64,000 nt of DNA from Brevibacterium rongguiense (lineage in GTDB: Bacteria > Actinomycetota > Actinomycetes > Actinomycetales > Brevibacteriaceae). A program made the translations under genes and the position numbers. The notes beneath the pieces are model-generated. The model was given only the letters and a program-made list of their open reading frames with translations. It ran no database searches and had not been told where the DNA came from. Below, in pieces: positions 1 to 9,044 of the stretch (positions are counted from its first letter, which is position 1; each line of letters begins with the position of its first letter). The stretch is from NCBI RefSeq assembly GCF_009857845.1, contig NZ_WWEQ01000006.1:23709-87708 (forward strand). The letters are read 5' to 3'.

Positions 1-215
1 GAGGGCACGGCGGCCGCGGACAGCGCCTCGAGGGAGTCGTAGCCGAGGGTGTCGAGCATCGCCGCGGTCTGGTCCGGGCGGGGCCCGATGTGGCGGTCGG
101 CGAACGGCCGCGGGGCATCGCCGGAGCGCGGGTCGCGGTCCGAGCCGGCCGGCGCGGCGGTGCTGTGCGGATCGGGGGTGCTGTGCGAGCGGGCTTCGTG
201 CGAATCGGCGGTCAT
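1..215 (-). CDS. gcvP: glycine dehydrogenase (GcvP), N-terminal part, runs off window
   Basis: P-protein of the glycine cleavage system, which decarboxylates glycine and passes the aminomethyl group to the H-protein. Only about 71 N-terminal codons are in the window; the rest lies before base 1. The family's N-terminal signature FADRHIGPRPD is visible, followed by MLDTLGYDSLEALSAAAVP, after a Ser/His/Asp-rich leader of about 35 residues. The ATG at 215 is preceded by a strong AGGAGG ribosome binding site. A glycine riboswitch lies directly upstream on the same strand, which independently supports the call. Confidence 0.9.
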   Translation of the reverse strand, partial: MTADSHEARSHSTPDPHSTAAPAGSDRDPRSGDAPRPFADRHIGPRPDQTAAMLDTLGYDSLEALSAAAVP

Positions 216-304
216 GGAGGTCCTCCTGTCGTCTCCGGTGCGCGCACCGGCCGTACGTGAGCGATCCTCCCCGCTCTGTCACAGCCCGCGCGGGTGCGGC
301 GGGC

Positions 305-420
305 GTGCTCCAGAGGTGCCTGCGCGTCCTGGTACTGGGCCTGAGAGTTTCCCGGGGAGGGAATTGCACCTACGGCGTCCGGCGGCAGCGAGGGGCGCGG
401 CCGTCCGGGCTCTCCCAGAA
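305..420 (-). promoter_or_regulatory. glycine riboswitch aptamer upstream of gcvP
   Basis: Read on the minus strand, the leader holds the conserved glycine aptamer blocks in order: GGGAGAG (416-410), CGCCGTAGGTGCAATTCCC, AAACTCTCAGGCCCAGTAC, CAGGACG and the closing CTCTGGAGC (about 317-307). Only one clear aptamer is visible; many glycine riboswitches have two in tandem. Between it and the gcvP start lies a perfect 16-bp self-complementary element (235-250) just before the ribosome binding site, a plausible part of the expression platform. Glycine is expected to switch gcvP on, as in other species. Confidence 0.88.
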
Positions 421-450
421 CGTGTCATTGCGGCATATGCGATTGTGGGG

Positions 451-497
451 GTCCTGCGCTGCGGCCTGCGCGGGCGCAGGACAGCGACGTCAGTATA
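451..497 (-). promoter_or_regulatory. gcvP promoter -10 and 5' leader hairpin
   Basis: A perfect -10 hexamer TATACT lies on the minus strand at 497-492. No convincing -35 is seen at 16-18 nt. Just downstream, GTCCTGCGC (451-459) and GCGCAGGAC (474-482) form a 9-bp stem with a 14-nt loop. It would sit at the very 5' end of the riboswitch RNA, where it may protect the transcript. Confidence 0.5.
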
Positions 498-550
498 GCG
501 TGCAAGATCACATTCGCAGGCGCCTCGGGGGCGCAGGGCGTGCCCCCCCC

Positions 551-2215
551 TCAGAGCGCGTGGCGCACCGTCCCGCCCACCGCGGCGACGAGCACGCGGG
601 CATCCCGAATGGCGCATGCGTGGTCGAACAGCGCGTCCTCGCTGCCGTACGCCCCGGTCTCCGGATCGAGGCCGGGGTGGACGAGCGGGTCGACGTCGAG
701 GGCGATGAAGTCCGCCTCCATGCCGGGCGCCAGCCGGCCCGTGCGCGCCTCGCGGCCGGCCGCGTAGGCCGCGCCCGAGGTGTGGGCCTCGAGGGCGGCC
801 CGCGCGCTGATCCTGCGCTCGGGCTGGAAGGACGTGGCCGGATCTCCCTCGATGTCCGCGCGCGTCATCGCCGCGTAGATCGCGGCGAACGGATTCGACG
901 GCTCCACCGGGCCGTCGGAGCCGAAGGCCAGCGGCGCCCCGGCCGCGGCGAGCTCCCCCCAGGCGTAGGCGGCCAGCCGCTCGTCCGGGCGCAGGGCGGC
1001 CAGCAGGTGGAGGTCGGAGATGCAGTGGCGCGGCTGCATCGAGGCGACGATGCCCAGCTGGCCGAAGCGGGCCACATCGGCGGGCTGGACGAACTGGGCG
1101 TGCTCGATCCGGCGGCGCAGCACGGACCCGAACCGCGCCTCGGCGGCCCTGTTGGCCTCCTGCGTGCGGGCGTAGGCGCTCAGCACGTGGTGGTTGGCCT
1201 GGTCCCCGATCGCGTGGATGGCCGTCCCGATGCCGTGGGAGAGCGCGGTCTCGATCTGCGAGACGAGGACGTCCTCCGTGGCGATCTGCATGCCGTACGC
1301 GGCGGGGGCGCCCGCGGCGTGCGGGTAGGCGCTCGACATGAAGGCCGACTGCGAGCCCAGCGCGCCGTCGGAGAAGAGCTTGAGGCCGCCGTGGTGGAAC
1401 CAGGCGTCGCCGCCGCCGGTGCGCCAGCCGGTCTTCACCGCCCAGTCGAACTCCTCGAGCCGCAGGTACTTCACGACCCGCATGTCCAGGCCGCCGCGCT
1501 CGCGTAGGGCGAGCCATGCCTCGCGGGAGAGCTCGCCGTCGATGTCGTGGACGCCGGTGAGCCCCTCGGCCAGCCAGGCGCGCTGGGCGGCGGCCATGCG
1601 GTCGGCGCCGAGTTCGCGGGGGGCGTGCGGGACCTGGCGCTCGACGAGGGTGGCGGCGTCCTCGCGCAGGATGCCGGTGGCGCGGCCCTCCGCGTCGCGG
1701 ACGATCTCGCCGCCCCGGGGGCTGGGGGTGGAGGCGTCGATGCCGGCGGCGCGCAGCGCGGCGCCATTGCACCACAGCGTGTGGTAGTCGATCGACCACA
1801 CGGCCACCGGGCGATCCGGCACGGCGGCGTCGAGGAGGGCGCGGCCGGGCTGGCCGCCGCCGCCCTTCCAGCGATTGCAGTCCCAGCGGCCGCCGCCCAC
1901 CCACACGCCGTCCGGCAGGGTGCGGGCATAGGCGGCGATCGCCTCGACCGCCTGGGCCTCGCTGCGCGCCTGGCGCAGGTCCACCTGGGCCAGCGATTCC
2001 GCGTAGCTCATGGCGTGCAGGTGCGCATCGACGAGGCCCGGGATGACGGGCGCACCGCGCAGGTCGACCGTCTCCTCCAGGCGCCCGGCCGCGTGGGCCG
2101 CGAGCTCTTCGGCGCCGCCCACCGCGGCGATCGCCTCGCCGTCGGTGAGGATCGCCTCCGCGCGGGGCCGCGCGGGGTCGAGGGTGTGCACGACGGCGTT
2201 GGTGAACAGGCGCAT
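551..2215 (-). CDS. YtcJ-type metal-dependent amidohydrolase
   Basis: A 554-residue amidohydrolase superfamily protein of the YtcJ/AepA type (Amidohydro_3). It starts with the typical small beta domain, then PGLVDAHLHA with the metal-binding HxH at about residues 65-67. DGEL and IEHAQF segments and the late FGSDGPVEPSNPF motif complete the metal site. Members hydrolyse amide or formamide bonds of small molecules, but the substrate is unknown here. No ribosome binding site precedes the ATG; a TAGACT hexamer ends 6 nt before it (2222-2227), which suggests a leaderless transcript. The gene stands alone, between an inositol-phosphatase-like gene and the gcvP leader. Confidence 0.8.
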   Translation of the reverse strand: MRLFTNAVVHTLDPARPRAEAILTDGEAIAAVGGAEELAAHAAGRLEETVDLRGAPVIPGLVDAHLHAMSYAESLAQVDLRQARSEAQAVEAIAAYARTLPDGVWVGGGRWDCNRWKGGGGQPGRALLDAAVPDRPVAVWSIDYHTLWCNGAALRAAGIDASTPSPRGGEIVRDAEGRATGILREDAATLVERQVPHAPRELGADRMAAAQRAWLAEGLTGVHDIDGELSREAWLALRERGGLDMRVVKYLRLEEFDWAVKTGWRTGGGDAWFHHGGLKLFSDGALGSQSAFMSSAYPHAAGAPAAYGMQIATEDVLVSQIETALSHGIGTAIHAIGDQANHHVLSAYARTQEANRAAEARFGSVLRRRIEHAQFVQPADVARFGQLGIVASMQPRHCISDLHLLAALRPDERLAAYAWGELAAAGAPLAFGSDGPVEPSNPFAAIYAAMTRADIEGDPATSFQPERRISARAALEAHTSGAAYAAGREARTGRLAPGMEADFIALDVDPLVHPGLDPETGAYGSEDALFDHACAIRDARVLVAAVGGTVRHAL

Positions 2216-2282
2216 GGCCGCAGTCTATGTGGGGCGGCTCCGGGTTCTGAGGGTGCTCCCGCGTCACCGCAGAGGCGCCGGT

Positions 2283-3182
2283 TTACTGCAGAGACTCCGC
2301 GGCCCCGGCGATCGCCGCGAGCTGGGCGGCGGCGCCCACATCCTCGCGCGCACCCGCCGCAATGAGCATGTCCGAGCGGGAGCGCGGCCGGCGCACGGCC
2401 GCCCCCGCCTCCTGCGCGATGAGGGCACCCGCCGCCCAGTCGTAGACGCCCAGCCCGCGCTCGTAGTAGGCGCTCACGCGCCCCTCGGCGACCTGGCACA
2501 GGTCGAGCGCCGCCGAGCCCATGCGCCGCGCGTCGTCGTAGCCGGCCATGATCGCCGCGAACTCGCGCAGCTGCAGCTCCCGGCGCTCCGGGGCGTAGCC
2601 GAAGCCGGTGGCGACGATCCGACCGCCCTGCCCGCGGTCGCGGGCGCGCAGGCGCGACGCCGCAGGGTCCCAGCGGACCCAGCCGCCGGGCAGGCCACGC
2701 GGTCCGCGGGCCTTCCACGCGCCGGCGCCGGCACGCGCGAACCAGACGCTGCCCAGCTCCGGGGCCGCCACGAGGCCCGCCTCCCAATGGGCATCCGCGG
2801 GATTGCCGCCGCTCCCGCTGCCGCCACCGCCGCCCGCCCGCGCCGCACCGATCGAGAAGCAGTGGTGCTCGATGCCGCGCACGAAGTTCGCGGTGCCGTC
2901 GATCGGGTCGACGTGCCACTCGAGCGGGCCCGGGGCCGCCGCGGCGAGCCGCGCCCGAGTGAGCGGGGAGAGCGAGCTGGCCAGCGCCTCGGCGGCGGGG
3001 TGGTCGGACACCTCGAGCGCCGCGGCGCCCTCCTCGCCCACGATCCGGTCACCGGGGCGCAGGCGCAACAGGAATCCGCGCACCAGGCCCTCGATCTCCC
3101 CATCGGCGCGGGTCACGAGGTCGTTGCGCTCGCCCTTTGAATCGACGATCGCCGACCCCAGCAGCGGGCGCCAGTGGGCCAT
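2283..3182 (-). CDS. inositol monophosphatase family protein
   Basis: Mg-dependent sugar phosphatase of the IMPase/FBPase fold. Visible motifs are GERNDLVTRAD (about 17-27), GEEG (49-52), WHVDPIDGTANF (89-100) and a late YDWAAGALIAQEAG. These supply the metal-binding Glu and Asp residues. The substrate may be inositol-, histidinol- or 3'-phosphoadenosine phosphate and cannot be told. The start is uncertain. In-frame sequence upstream of the ATG (LLALCADAAAIACQR) looks like the family's first helix, but no ATG, GTG or TTG is available there before the previous gene's stop at 3275. No ribosome binding site is seen before 3182. Confidence 0.82.
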   Translation of the reverse strand: MAHWRPLLGSAIVDSKGERNDLVTRADGEIEGLVRGFLLRLRPGDRIVGEEGAAALEVSDHPAAEALASSLSPLTRARLAAAAPGPLEWHVDPIDGTANFVRGIEHHCFSIGAARAGGGGGSGSGGNPADAHWEAGLVAAPELGSVWFARAGAGAWKARGPRGLPGGWVRWDPAASRLRARDRGQGGRIVATGFGYAPERRELQLREFAAIMAGYDDARRMGSAALDLCQVAEGRVSAYYERGLGVYDWAAGALIAQEAGAAVRRPRSRSDMLIAAGAREDVGAAAQLAAIAGAAESLQ

Positions 3183-3274
3183 GCGCTGGCAGGCGATGGC
3201 GGCGGCATCGGCGCACAGGGCCAGCAGCGAATCCGCGCCGATCGCGGCGGGACCGCCGCACCGGGGAGCGTGGC

Positions 3275-3565
3275 TCAGGAGCCGATCCTGCCGCGCTGCT
3301 GCGGTGCGGCGATGGCGGCGATGCCCGCGCCCTGGGCGGGGACCGGCTCCACGTCCTTCCGGTGGCGGCGGGCGATCTCCTGGACCGCCTGTGAGGAGGT
3401 GCCGGCGGCATCGGCGATGGCGGCGTAGGTGATTCCGCTGTCGCGGGCCTTGAGAATCGCCGAGATGTAGTTGCTGTTGACGTTCAACCGCTGCCGGGCA
3501 ATGCGCCGGACAGTGCCGACCACTGCACGCTGTTCAGTTGAAAGCTCTTTCGCGCGACGTGACAT
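3275..3565 (-). CDS. small helix-turn-helix protein
   Basis: A 96-residue protein with a predicted helix-turn-helix in its middle: ITYAAIADAAGTSSQAVQEIARRH, roughly residues 45-68. The N-terminus is Arg/Lys rich. It resembles small actinobacterial DNA-binding proteins of unknown role. It is preceded by a good promoter (3605-3632) and a weak ribosome binding site (AAGGGA). The stop lies 93 nt before the annotated start of the phosphatase gene, so the two may form a transcription unit. The target is unknown. Confidence 0.6.
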   Translation of the reverse strand: MSRRAKELSTEQRAVVGTVRRIARQRLNVNSNYISAILKARDSGITYAAIADAAGTSSQAVQEIARRHRKDVEPVPAQGAGIAAIAAPQQRGRIGS

Positions 3566-3604
3566 TGTGAATATCCCTTGGTCTGCTTAGAGTCCTCGGT
3601 ACCG

Positions 3605-3632
3605 ATCATAGCGCACACCTCGCTCAGCTCAA
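3605..3632 (-). promoter_or_regulatory. sigma-70-type promoter for the HTH gene
   Basis: The minus strand has TTGAGC (3632-3627), a 16-nt spacer and TATGAT (3610-3605). Transcription would start about 33 nt before the ATG at 3565. Confidence 0.5.
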
Positions 3633-3752
3633 CCCCCCGGGGGACGGGCCTCCACCAGGCATTCCGCAACCTGAATTGACAACATGACCTGCGATAACGT
3701 CGGCCCCTCGCCCCTCTTTTACGGATCCTGCGCAGTGCGCGAGAATGGCACT

Positions 3753-6653
3753 ATGACGACGGTCGCCGATGCCCACGCAGACTCCCCGGCCCGGGAGGCG
3801 GTGGGCCCGGCAACCGGGAGCGTCGCCGCGGAGCTGCGGGCCGCCGGCTGCGCCGAGGCGACCGCCGACCCCACCGTGCTCGCCGCCTATTCCTCCGACG
3901 GCTCGCTGTTTCGCCTCCGCCCGCAGGCCGTCGCCTTCCCCCGCGCCGACGCCGAGGTGGCCGCCGCCCTCCAGACCGCGCGCCGGCTGGGCGTGGGCCT
4001 CGTGTGCCGCGGGGCCGGCACGTCGTTGGCCGGCAACGCCGTGGGCACGGGCATCATCCTCGACTTCTCCCGCCACCTCAACCGGATCCTCGAGCTCCTC
4101 CCCGCCGAGCGCGCGGTGTGGGTGGAGCCCGGGGTCGTCCACGCGCAGCTCCAGGCGGCGGCCAAGCCCCACGGTCTGCGCTTCGGGCCCGACCCGTCGA
4201 CGAACTCGCGCTGCACGATCGGCGGGATGATCGGCAACAACGCGTGCGGGCCGCGCGCCATGGGCTACGGGCGCACGGTGGACAACATCGAGGCCCTCGA
4301 CGTCATGCTCGCCGACGGCACCGTGGTCCGGTTGGACGGGCAGGACGACGCGCGCCACTTCCCTCGGCTGCACGCGCTCGTCGCCCGCAGCCTCGAGCCC
4401 ATTCGCACCGAGGTCGGGACGTTCAGCCGGCAGGTGTCCGGCTACGGCCTCGACTGGCTGCTGCCCGAGCACGGCTTCGACCTGCGCCGGGCATTCGCGG
4501 GCTCCGAGGGGACGTGGGGCATCGTCCTGCGCGCCCGGATGCGCCTCGTCGCCGAGCCCGCTCACCTGGCAACGGCCGTACTGGGCTACCCGGACATGGC
4601 CGCGGCCGCCGACGATGTGCCCGCCCTGCGAGCGTTCCCCGTCACCGCCTGCGAGGGCCTGGAGCGGCGCATGCTCGACCGCCTCATCGAGGCGAAGGGC
4701 CGCGCGGCGGTGCCCGACATGCCCGAGGGCGGCGGTTGGATGGTCATCGAGCTGGCCGGGGATTCCGCGGAGGAGCTGCAGGCCAGCGCCCGGGATCTCG
4801 TGGCGGCCTCCCACGCCCAGGACTCCATGGTGTTCGGCGGCGGCGATCCCACGGCCGCGGCGATCTGGAAGATCCGCGCGGACGGGGCGGGCCTCGTCTC
4901 CCGCACGCCCGACGGCAGGGACGCCCACGCCGGGTGGGAGGACTCCGCGGTGCCGCCCGAGCACCTGGGCGACTACATCCGCGCACTCATGGAGCTGCTG
5001 GACCGGCACGGGCTCTGGGCGCTGCCCTACGGGCACTTCGGCGACGGGTGCCTGCACATGCGCGTGGACTTCCCGCTGGATGAGGACGGCGGCCGGCAGG
5101 CGATGCGCGACTTCATGTTCGATGCCGCGCGGCTCGTGGCCCGATTCGGCGGCTCCGTCTCCGGCGAGCACGGCGATGGGAGGGCGCGCGGCGAACTCCT
5201 GCCGCGCATGTTCTCCCCCGCGGTGATCGAGCTCTTCGCCCAGGTCAAGGCGCTGTTCGACCCCCGCGACACCCTCAATCCCGGCATCATCGTGGCGCCC
5301 GACGCGCTGGACGAGGACATCCGGACCGCCCAGGTGAGGCCGGGGGACATGCCCGCGGGGAAGACGGGGCTCGCGTTCGCCCTCGCCGGCGATGGCGGTG
5401 ATTTCGCCACCGCGGTGCACCGCTGCACCGGCGTGGGCAAGTGCCGCGCCGATTCCGCGGCCGGCGGCGGGGTCATGTGCCCGTCCTACCAGGCCACGCG
5501 CAACGAGGTGGATTCGACGCGCGGCCGCGCGCGGGTCCTCCAGGAGATGGTGCGCGGCGAGGACGTCCAGCGCGACTGGCGGGCCCCCGAGGTGCACGAG
5601 GCGCTCGACCTCTGTCTCAGCTGCAAGGCCTGCGGTTCCGAGTGCCCCACCGGCACGGACATGGCCACCTACAAGGCCGAGGTGCTCTACCAGGCCTACC
5701 GCGGCCGGCTTCGGCCCGCCGACCACTACCTGCTGGGCTGGCTGCCCGTGCTCAGCCGCGCGGCCGCTCCGCTGGCGCCCCTGGTGAACCTCGTGGGCCG
5801 CGTGCCCGCGCTGGCCGCGGTCGCAAAGCGCGCGGGCCGCATCGACGGCCGCCGCGCGATCCCGGCGTTCACCCGCCGCACGTTCACCCGATGGTTCCGG
5901 CACGCGGGTGCGGCCCCCGCGGGCCGCGAGCGGCGGCGTCAGCGCGAGGTGGTGCTGTTCGCCGATTCGTGGTCGAACTTCTTCGCGCCGCGGGTGCTGG
6001 CCGCCGCGGTGGCCGTGCTGCGCGATGCGGGCGTGGATGTGCGGGTGCTGCCGAGCACCGAGTGCTGCGGCCTCAGCCTCATCTCCACGGGGCAGCTGGA
6101 TGGGGCGAAGCGGCTGCTGGGCTCGGCGGTCGAGGCGCTCGACGCGACGGATGCCGCGGGTGAGGCCGTTCCGATCATCGGCGTGGAGCCCTCCTGCACC
6201 GCGGTGCTGCGCGAGGATGCGGTGGCGCTCCTGGGCACGGATGCGGCGCGCCGGGTCGCGGAGCGGACGAAGACCCTCGCCGAATACCTCCTGGAGATCG
6301 GCTACCGCCCGCAGGATCTGACCGGGGTGCGCGCCGTGGTGCAGCCGCACTGCCACCAGAGCGCGGTCATGGGCTTCGCCGCGGACGAGGAACTCCTCGA
6401 TCGCGCGGGCGTCGAGCGGACCGTGTTGGGCGGCTGCTGCGGGCTGGCGGGCAACTTCGGCGTCGTGGAGGGCCATTACGAGGTCTCCGAGGCCGTGGGC
6501 GAGCTGGCCCTCCTGCCCGCTGTGCGCGCGGCCGCCCCGGATACCGTGGTCCTTGCCGACGGGTACTCCTGCCGCACGCAGCTCCACGACCTCAGCGACC
6601 GTCGAGGCGTCCACCTCGCCGAGCTGCTCGCCTGGGGCCTCGAGGCCCCGTGA
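3753..6653 (+). CDS. YdiJ-type FAD-linked 2-hydroxyacid dehydrogenase with Fe-S domain
   Basis: A 966-residue fusion of a D-lactate/glycolate/2-hydroxyglutarate-type flavin dehydrogenase with a GlpC-like iron-sulfur reductase. The first part has the FAD-binding segment GAGTSLAGNAVGTG and a FAD-oxidase C domain (SGEHGDGRARGELL). Then come ferredoxin cysteine clusters CTGVGKC (about 556-563) and CLSCKACGSECP (about 620-631). Two CCG-type motifs follow at about 768 (TECCGLS) and 893 (GGCCGLAGNFG). Such proteins oxidise a 2-hydroxyacid and pass electrons to the quinone pool. The start at 3753 is chosen because GAGAAT lies 6 nt upstream. An in-frame ATG at 3684 would add 23 unlikely residues. Confidence 0.85.
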   Translation: MTTVADAHADSPAREAVGPATGSVAAELRAAGCAEATADPTVLAAYSSDGSLFRLRPQAVAFPRADAEVAAALQTARRLGVGLVCRGAGTSLAGNAVGTGIILDFSRHLNRILELLPAERAVWVEPGVVHAQLQAAAKPHGLRFGPDPSTNSRCTIGGMIGNNACGPRAMGYGRTVDNIEALDVMLADGTVVRLDGQDDARHFPRLHALVARSLEPIRTEVGTFSRQVSGYGLDWLLPEHGFDLRRAFAGSEGTWGIVLRARMRLVAEPAHLATAVLGYPDMAAAADDVPALRAFPVTACEGLERRMLDRLIEAKGRAAVPDMPEGGGWMVIELAGDSAEELQASARDLVAASHAQDSMVFGGGDPTAAAIWKIRADGAGLVSRTPDGRDAHAGWEDSAVPPEHLGDYIRALMELLDRHGLWALPYGHFGDGCLHMRVDFPLDEDGGRQAMRDFMFDAARLVARFGGSVSGEHGDGRARGELLPRMFSPAVIELFAQVKALFDPRDTLNPGIIVAPDALDEDIRTAQVRPGDMPAGKTGLAFALAGDGGDFATAVHRCTGVGKCRADSAAGGGVMCPSYQATRNEVDSTRGRARVLQEMVRGEDVQRDWRAPEVHEALDLCLSCKACGSECPTGTDMATYKAEVLYQAYRGRLRPADHYLLGWLPVLSRAAAPLAPLVNLVGRVPALAAVAKRAGRIDGRRAIPAFTRRTFTRWFRHAGAAPAGRERRRQREVVLFADSWSNFFAPRVLAAAVAVLRDAGVDVRVLPSTECCGLSLISTGQLDGAKRLLGSAVEALDATDAAGEAVPIIGVEPSCTAVLREDAVALLGTDAARRVAERTKTLAEYLLEIGYRPQDLTGVRAVVQPHCHQSAVMGFAADEELLDRAGVERTVLGGCCGLAGNFGVVEGHYEVSEAVGELALLPAVRAAAPDTVVLADGYSCRTQLHDLSDRRGVHLAELLAWGLEAP

Positions 6654-6678
6654 GCGGGAGGGGCGGGAACCGGGTGCG

Positions 6679-8544
6679 CTAGAACGGCGGCGGATCATCG
6701 CTTGCCCATCGAGATGCGGGACGGGAGCCTGTGGCCCGGTCTTCTGCGCCAGCCCACCTCTCCTCCCCTGAGACGGGGCCGCCCGGGCGCACCGGTGGCC
6801 GCGCACGGAGCACCCGCGCGTACGCGGCCGGCTCCGCGCTCAGCGGAAAGTCCGGGTGGGGTCCGGTGCACACCGGCGGCTCTCCCTCGGGCCGCGCCGG
6901 GGAGCCATCGGAGGCAAGCCGGGCGCCGCTGACCATGTCGACCCGGTGCCATTCGGCAATGGACCCTGCGGCGGCAGGACCTGCGCCGCCGCTGCAGTCC
7001 TCGGTGTCCTCCGGTGACTCGGACGCGTAGGCGCGCAGCGCGGCCACCTGCCGCGCGTGTTCGGTGTCGATGGGTGAGCCGGGGGCTGCGACCGGCCCCA
7101 CCAGGGGCGATGGGAACGTCCACCGCACGCCGCCGCCGCGCATCGCATCGTCGCGTTCGACGGCGAATTGCCGATTCGTCTTGAGGAGGTGGTGTCTGCG
7201 GCACAGGGGATGGAGATTGTGGAGAGCCGTGGGTCCACCGCGGGCAGGGTCGTCGCGGTTGAAGGGAACGATGTGGTCGATGTCTGCGGTCGAAGCGCGG
7301 CGAGGGCAGCCCGGCACCGTGCACCACGCCCATTTCGCCATGACCGCCGTCTTCAGCGCCTGCGGGAACGCATAGGTTCTGGCAACGGCTTCGAGCACGG
7401 TGCCGGTCGCCGGATCGGTGAGCAGGCGGCGGAGGGACGGCGCGTGCGCGGCGATGAGCCGCGCGTCCTCGGCGGAGACCGGCGAGCAGTCGTCGAGACG
7501 GCCGGGCAGTGAGGAGTCGCCCAGCAGGCTGAGGAACGGCACCGTCACGCAGACGCTCGCCTGCTTGCGCAGCCAGTCCGCCGAGGTCGGCATGCGCACC
7601 ACCATGTCCCGTTGGGCTCCCGAAGGATCGAGCACGGTCAGCGGCAGCTGCGGGATTCCATTCAGCCCGAGGTCGAAGCGGGTCTGGTCGATGGTGCGCT
7701 CATCGAGGAAGAGCGCGGCAGAGGACAGCCGCCGGCCGGTCTGCGGATCGACGAAGAGGCCCGCGTGGGACAGTGCGATCGCCCGAGCCCATGCCGTGAG
7801 CCGCTGGTACGCGGCTGCGATCTCTGCAGTGGGGCCGGTGTAGAGGAGACACGCGGTCCCGTCGCCGTTGCTCCATCGGCGGACTCTGCGGTTCTTCACC
7901 GCCTCATCGCGAGCATCGGCGGGCGGCTGCAGAAGGGCGAAGATCTCGTCGACCGCCCGCTTCCACTGCTTCCACTCCAGTTCCACATTGAGCGCGGTGA
8001 CGCGCTCATCGAATTCCGGGCGGAGCGTGTCGGCAAGCTGTGCGGCCCTGCCGGCCGCGTAGTCGAGCCGCGCGAAGCCGATCCGGCCCCGTTGCGCCTG
8101 GGCCAGCAGCGCTGGCATCGTCACGGTCGCGGCGAACGCGGAGGCCGCCAACGCGTGCGCGCGAGGAATCGTCACGTCCAGACCCGCCGCGAGCGTGATC
8201 CACACGACCTCCGGAAGCGCCTCGAGCAGATCCGCGTAGGCGGTCGGCAGCTCATCCTCCGCACCGCCGTTCGGGCCCTGAGACCCGCCCCGACCGCAGT
8301 GCCGGCGATAGGCGGCGATGAGCTCGTCGCACAGGGCGAAGGCACGAGCGAGCTGGGCGGCATCGAGGGAGGCGGCCGCGGCACTGAGTCGCGGCCCACG
8401 GGGGCGATGCGCATCTCCGGTCGTAGCCCACTCCCCACCGCATGAGGCCGAAGCAGGAATTCCCTCACCGTCGGAACCCTTGCGAGACCGTGGGGGCTCA
8501 TGCGGATCCGGCGGCGGCGGAGCTGGCGGCGCGGCGGTTGTCAC
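6679..8544 (-). CDS. HNH endonuclease, DUF222 (13E12 repeat) family
   Basis: A 621-residue protein with an N-terminal DUF222 domain and a C-terminal HNH nuclease motif at roughly residues 418-451 (DIDHIVPF ... LHNLHPLCRRHH). These proteins occur in many copies in actinobacteria and are often linked to mobile DNA; their substrate is not known. The GTG at 8544 is preferred because AGGGAGG lies 8 nt before it; an upstream ATG at 8616 lacks such a site. The N-terminus is Pro-rich and the C-terminus is long and low-complexity. It stands alone. Confidence 0.82.
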   Translation of the reverse strand: MTTAAPPAPPPPDPHEPPRSRKGSDGEGIPASASCGGEWATTGDAHRPRGPRLSAAAASLDAAQLARAFALCDELIAAYRRHCGRGGSQGPNGGAEDELPTAYADLLEALPEVVWITLAAGLDVTIPRAHALAASAFAATVTMPALLAQAQRGRIGFARLDYAAGRAAQLADTLRPEFDERVTALNVELEWKQWKRAVDEIFALLQPPADARDEAVKNRRVRRWSNGDGTACLLYTGPTAEIAAAYQRLTAWARAIALSHAGLFVDPQTGRRLSSAALFLDERTIDQTRFDLGLNGIPQLPLTVLDPSGAQRDMVVRMPTSADWLRKQASVCVTVPFLSLLGDSSLPGRLDDCSPVSAEDARLIAAHAPSLRRLLTDPATGTVLEAVARTYAFPQALKTAVMAKWAWCTVPGCPRRASTADIDHIVPFNRDDPARGGPTALHNLHPLCRRHHLLKTNRQFAVERDDAMRGGGVRWTFPSPLVGPVAAPGSPIDTEHARQVAALRAYASESPEDTEDCSGGAGPAAAGSIAEWHRVDMVSGARLASDGSPARPEGEPPVCTGPHPDFPLSAEPAAYARVLRARPPVRPGGPVSGEERWAGAEDRATGSRPASRWASDDPPPF

Positions 8545-8637
8545 GGTAGTGCCCTCCCTTCTGCCTCGTTGCAGTGGCGGTGCGAAGCGAGAATGCCACT
8601 GGTAGGGGATCCTCATTCGTCGATTCGCTCTTCTGTA

Positions 8638-8650
8638 CTAATAGTATTAG
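8638..8650. promoter_or_regulatory. AT-rich palindrome upstream of the HNH gene
   Basis: CTAATA-G-TATTAG is a 13-bp inverted repeat in a very GC-rich stretch, 94 nt upstream of the HNH start. It may be an operator or contain a promoter -10 for the minus-strand gene. No regulator can be assigned. Confidence 0.3.
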
Positions 8651-8816
8651 ATCATCGCGTGCCGGACAAGCACTTTCTTCTGCTGTGACCTTCCGGCATC
8701 GGCCCAGCTCGGCGCACCGCCCACCCACGGCACCCTGCCGGCGAATCGAAAAACCGCGCACAGCGATACGTCGCACAGGCTCCCCGGAAGCCGACTCACT
8801 CCACTGCGGCGAGAGA

Positions 8817-9044
8817 TCAGCGGCGGGAGCCTGAAACCGCGGTCATGAATAGTGAGTGAGGTGTGACCGTGGGCGCCAAGTTGGGCGTGACCATGAGCCT
8901 TGGGGCAGACACGGCCGAGCACGCCGGGTCAGGTGAGGCCAAGAGCCTTGGGTCAGGTGCGGTCATGAACCGGTAGGCAAGCGTTGCCGCGAACGTTGGG
9001 GCAGGCGGTACTGCGAACTCTGGGTCAGGTGAGGTGCGGATCAT
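8817..9044 (-). CDS. possible short Pro-rich repeat protein over the 24-bp repeat
   Basis: An open frame of 75 codons covers the repeat array on the minus strand. Its translation has an eight-residue periodicity with recurring PDP (TSPDPEF, TAPDPRLL, ASPDPACS) and then SAPRLM and VTPNLAPT. It could be a genuine small gene, the remnant of a repeat protein, or a chance frame kept open because 24 is a multiple of three. There is no recognisable ribosome binding site, signal peptide or domain. Confidence 0.2.
   Translation of the reverse strand: MIRTSPDPEFAVPPAPTFAATLAYRFMTAPDPRLLASPDPACSAVSAPRLMVTPNLAPTVTPHSLFMTAVSGSRR

Noticed and set aside
216..304. Second glycine aptamer before gcvP
   Set aside because: GGGGAGGATCG is present, but the conserved core blocks seen in the first aptamer are missing.
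3676..3700. TTGACA as a -35 box for the FAD dehydrogenase
   Set aside because: The only -10-like sequences (GATAAC, TAACGT) lie 11-13 nt away, too close; the hexamer next to the start codon explains the gene better.
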